A stretch of 11,474 nucleotides of DNA from positions 1 to 11,474 of the forward strand of contig JADJBC010000038.1 of assembly GCA_016703945.1 (NCBI GenBank), read 5' to 3'. Below, one piece after another: positions 6,602 through 11,474 of this stretch; positions within the stretch are counted from its first letter, which is position 1; every line of letters begins with the position of its first letter. A program made the position numbers and the translations under genes. The notes under the pieces were generated by a model. The model searched no databases. It saw only the letters and a program-made list of their open reading frames with translations, and was not told the origin of the DNA. Source of the stretch: Candidatus Aalborgicola danicus. Lineage in GTDB: Bacteria; Pseudomonadota; Gammaproteobacteria; Burkholderiales; Burkholderiaceae_C.

Positions 6602-7992
6602 ACGAACAAGTTTCCTTCACCCTGCGCGGGCGCAACCCCGATGTGCTGACCTGCATTGCCAACCTGTCGAACGACGAAGTTTTTACGCCGCCCGAGCTGG
6701 CGGGCCGCATGTTGGACATGCTGGCCGAGGCCTGGGCCGCAGACCACGGCGGTGCAGACTTGTGGGCAGACAAAACCGTGCGGTTTCTGGACCCGTTCAC
6801 CAAATCAGGCGTTTTCCTGCGCGAGATCACCAGCCGCTTGACCGAGGGTCTGGCGCAGCAGATGCCTGACCTACAAGAGCGCGTAAACCACATCTTGACG
6901 CAGCAGGTGTTTGGCATTGGCATCACGAAACTCACCAGCTTGCTGGCGCGGCGCAGCGTGTATTGCTCCAAGTACGCCAATGGCGCGCACTCCATTGCCA
7001 AGGGCTTTGACAGTGCATGCATTTCGACGTCATCATTGGAAATCCTCCGTATCAGCTTGGTTCGGATGGCGGAACTCGCGATGTGCCCATTTATCAGCTC
7101 TTTGTAGAGCAGGCAAAAACACTTCAGCCTCGTTACCTGTCGATGATCATCCCCGCAAGATGGATGGCATCTGGCCTCGGTTTAACTGAGTTCCGGCAAG
7201 CAATGCTTACAGATCGCCGTATTCGCGAACTGGTCGACTATCCGGTGGCAAACGATGTCTTTCCCGGCGTGGAGGTGAAAGCGGGGGTTTGCTATTTCCT
7301 TTGGGATGCCAACCATGATGACGATTGCAATGTGACGACTTTTCGCAGCGGAGAAATCGTCGGACCAGTCAGGCGAAATTTGGGTGAGTACGACGTGTTT
7401 GTCAGAGATGCTCGCGCCGTTTCAATACTGCGCAAAGTGGTTGGACGCAATGAAACTTCCATCAACACCATACTGGCACGCGACAAAGAGTTTGGCTGGA
7501 CATCGAACTTTGATGGATTTCACAAACGCGAAAAGCCAGGTGATCTGCCGCTTTATTACATCCGCAAGATGAAGCGCGATGTCGGTTTTATTGGGCGCGA
7601 TGCCGTGACTAAAAGTGAGCATCTGATTGACACTTGGAAGGTTCTCGTTCCCCAAGCTTACAACGGAGGAGAAACGATTCCCGCATCAAATCCTGGGAAG
7701 GCCCTTATTGCCCCGTCCCCGTCAGTCTGTACGCAGTCCTTTTTGTTTTGCCACGTGGGTTCGGAATCGGGAGGCAAAAAGTTTCAGTCGTACTACCCAA
7801 CACGATTCTTTCGCTTTCTTGTTTCGCTGCGAAAAATCACGCAGGACGCCTGCTCCACCTACACATGGGTTCCACTGCAGGCGTGGGATCGGCCTTGGAC
7901 GGACGAAGAGCTCTACGAAAAGTACGGCATCACAGCGAAGAACATGTCATCATTGCAATCCCAAGTGCGGGCATGCACCTGGAGCGAAGCCG

Positions 7993-8000
<8 letters not shown>
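6598..8000 (+). CDS. Eco57I-type DNA methylase subunit (NPPY), frame break with likely internal deletion
   Basis: Two overlapping frames encode one adenine-methylase-like protein. The first (6598 to about 7014, 139 residues) has DEVFTPPELAGRML and, where motif I should be, FLDPFTKSGVFLREI (63-77) with the CGSG core replaced by TKSG. The second (7017-8000) opens with FDVIIGNPPYQL, the catalytic motif IV, followed by IIPARWMASG, DYPVANDVFPGVEVKAGVCYFLW and a C-terminal target-recognition-like half. The repaired product is about 466 residues. From memory, relatives carry some 50 extra residues, including a Cys-pair zinc-ribbon-like segment, between these parts, so a deletion plus frame change near 7014 is likely. 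Motif I is weak and motif IV strong, the reverse of the upstream subunit. It starts within an ATGA overlap and its end overlaps the helicase start by 8 bases. Confidence 0.8.
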
Positions 8001-10531
<2,531 letters not shown>

Positions 10532-10639
10532 AGCGGGGATTCCATGCCACTTTGAGGTTGTAGTCGCCGGGTTGTTGCCAAAACGGTTCACACTTCCTAT
10601 GAACAGCCATTTGAATGAAAGCCAAGGAAGCCAAAAACC

Positions 10640-10852
10640 ATGACGACGAAGACCATTCGACCTCCTCTTGCTAGCAGTTTTGTAGGGAATAGTCGAACTA
10701 AACGGACAAGCACAAGAACTAGAACCGTTGAAACAAAAGTTGTATGTCAAAATGTAACGGGTGTAGGAATGGCACTCAAAGGTGGTGCACAACCACGTGA
10801 AGGGTACTGGATGGGTTGTTCAAAAAGCCAACAGCCCATAGGAACTCCTTGA
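10640..10852 (+). CDS. Small hypothetical ORF (70 residues), low confidence
   Basis: ATG 10640 has AAGGAA 10 bases upstream, a good ribosome binding site. The product is rich in Thr, Arg and Ser at its start (SRTKRTSTRTRTVETK) and ends with GYWMGCSKSQQ. Base composition is clearly less GC-rich than the operon upstream, suggesting a different origin. There is no recognised domain, signal peptide or membrane segment, and a chance open frame is quite possible. Confidence 0.25.
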   Translation: MTTKTIRPPLASSFVGNSRTKRTSTRTRTVETKVVCQNVTGVGMALKGGAQPREGYWMGCSKSQQPIGTP

Positions 10853-11086
10853 CTTGCCGGCAGACGAAGCAATTGAGTCAGCTTGTGGCTACAGCAATGG
10901 AGGTTTTCACAATTAAATCGCATACCTGATCATGCATGATTTGCTTTGTTGATGAGTGAAAGTTGAGGAATTTTTGAAGAAGAAGAAAAGAAAAATGCCA
11001 AACCAAAGTGTAGTTAGTAGATACACGATGGGAGCCAAAATTATTGAGCCAATCAAGGGCGCCTTGGGACTTTCGGGATAAACGAT

Positions 11087-11100
11087 AGCCTGTTCAGGCT
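11087..11100. repeat. Palindrome AGCCTG-TT-CAGGCT
   Basis: A perfect 6-base inverted repeat with a 2-base gap. No T-run follows and the loop is too small for a good hairpin, so a protein-binding site is more likely than a terminator, if it has a function at all. It lies in the AT-rich gap between the defence operon and the right-hand GC-rich block. Confidence 0.25.
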
Positions 11101-11140
11101 CGATTGGTCATTGCCTAATACGATGCACGTAATTAAGCAA

Positions 11141-11380
11141 TTATGCTTTTTGGCGATAAGCCGCGCTCATTCTCGGCCGCTGAATCCCGGTGCTGGTGGA
11201 TACCAACGCTCTGGTTTTCGAATTTCTCTGCCGGACGGTAGCAGCGACAAAGTCCGGTAGCCGGGCATTTGCCATCTCATCGTCAGTAATGTGGCCTCGG
11301 ACCCAGTGTGCATGTGCCGCGCGACCTACCTTGACCCCAGCGCTGCTGGTACCCGGTGAGGGGGGTCTCCCGAGGTGTGA
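11141..11380 (-). pseudogene. Possible minus-strand gene fragment, unrecognised
   Basis: A minus-strand frame open from 11380 to a TAA at 11141-11143 has no start codon but reads like protein: AHAHWVRGHITDDEMANAR, then LPDFVAATVRQRNS. The frame just upstream on that strand is open in a different register, so this could be the C-terminal part of a frameshifted or decayed gene entering from beyond the window. I cannot name a family. It competes with a plus-strand frame over the same bases. Confidence 0.22.
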
Positions 11381-11474
11381 TCAACCTAATGCGGATCAGG
11401 GGAAATCCGCCCGTATGGCTTCCAAACAGGCTCGGCGTCGCCGTCGTTACCGCAAAGCACCCACTTGATCGACC

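Larger units (their letters stand above)
10853..11474. other. Right flank without a confident gene
   Basis: About 620 bases with mixed composition. 10900-11160 is AT-rich with only tiny open frames, including a 28-codon one at 10995-11081 behind a purine tract. From 11160 to the end the DNA is GC-rich with a possible minus-strand gene fragment (11141-11380). The plus-strand frame at 11190-11468 ends in a run of Arg/Lys codons and looks like a shadow. No integrase attachment site or tRNA was found that would mark the island boundary. Confidence 0.45.

Noticed and set aside
10995..11081. 28-codon open frame behind a purine tract
   Set aside because: Too short, no recognised sequence and no coupling to a neighbour.
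11135..11150. Hairpin AAGCA-ATTA-TGCTT followed by T residues, possible terminator
   Set aside because: The stem is only five mostly weak pairs and it is 600 bases from the operon end; not convincing.

Overview
Composition and protein similarity suggest a betaproteobacterium of the Comamonadaceae/Burkholderiales type (Polaromonas, Rhodoferax or Acidovorax-like). The genes are GC-rich with strong G/C third positions and the families are common there; no rRNA, tRNA or other species marker is present. The window is accessory DNA: an IS91-type mobile element beside an integrase-linked restriction-modification (defence) cassette, with AT-richer, gene-poor flanks.

Layout. (1) 1-889: the truncated end of a probable membrane protein on the minus strand, then about 650 bases with no convincing gene. 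(2) 890-2987: a two-gene IS91-family unit, a complete tyrosine recombinase followed 9 bases later by a zinc-finger/HUH/Y2 transposase with one frameshift near its C terminus. Three 10-base direct repeats (3102-3175) probably lie at the element's right end. (3) 3447-4970: an unrecognised 185-residue protein, possibly a PD-(D/E)XK-like fold, overlapping by ATGA a second, unrelated tyrosine recombinase that is read with two frameshifts. (4) 5080-10531: a tightly packed plus-strand operon behind a candidate promoter with an embedded dyad. It contains a possible ribbon-helix-helix plus RAMA/DUF4357-like protein (two frameshifts), a 91-residue DUF4258-like protein, a 223-residue methylase-like protein with an intact SAM motif but no NPPY, a 36-codon micro-ORF, an Eco57I-type methylase with NPPY but a degenerate SAM motif, and an 845-residue (after repair) helicase with an N-terminal GIY-YIG-like nuclease domain. 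(5) 10532-11474: mostly non-coding or unrecognised.

How the genes may work together. The two methylase-like proteins look like complementary halves, one supplying SAM binding and the other the catalytic NPPY loop, so they may form one heteromeric adenine methyltransferase. The GIY-YIG/helicase protein would be the ATP-dependent restriction effector. The RAMA-like protein may sense or regulate, and the integrase pair would account for mobility. This is the candidate less-described system in the window.

Caution. Six single-base frameshifts (near 2801, 4267, 4550-4554, 5239-5241, 5339-5342 and 8939-8940) can each be repaired by changing a homopolymer length by one base. I saw no substitution-type stop codon in the main genes. 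Sequencing error is therefore at least as likely as genuine gene decay. The break at about 7014 in the large methylase is different and may be a real deletion.
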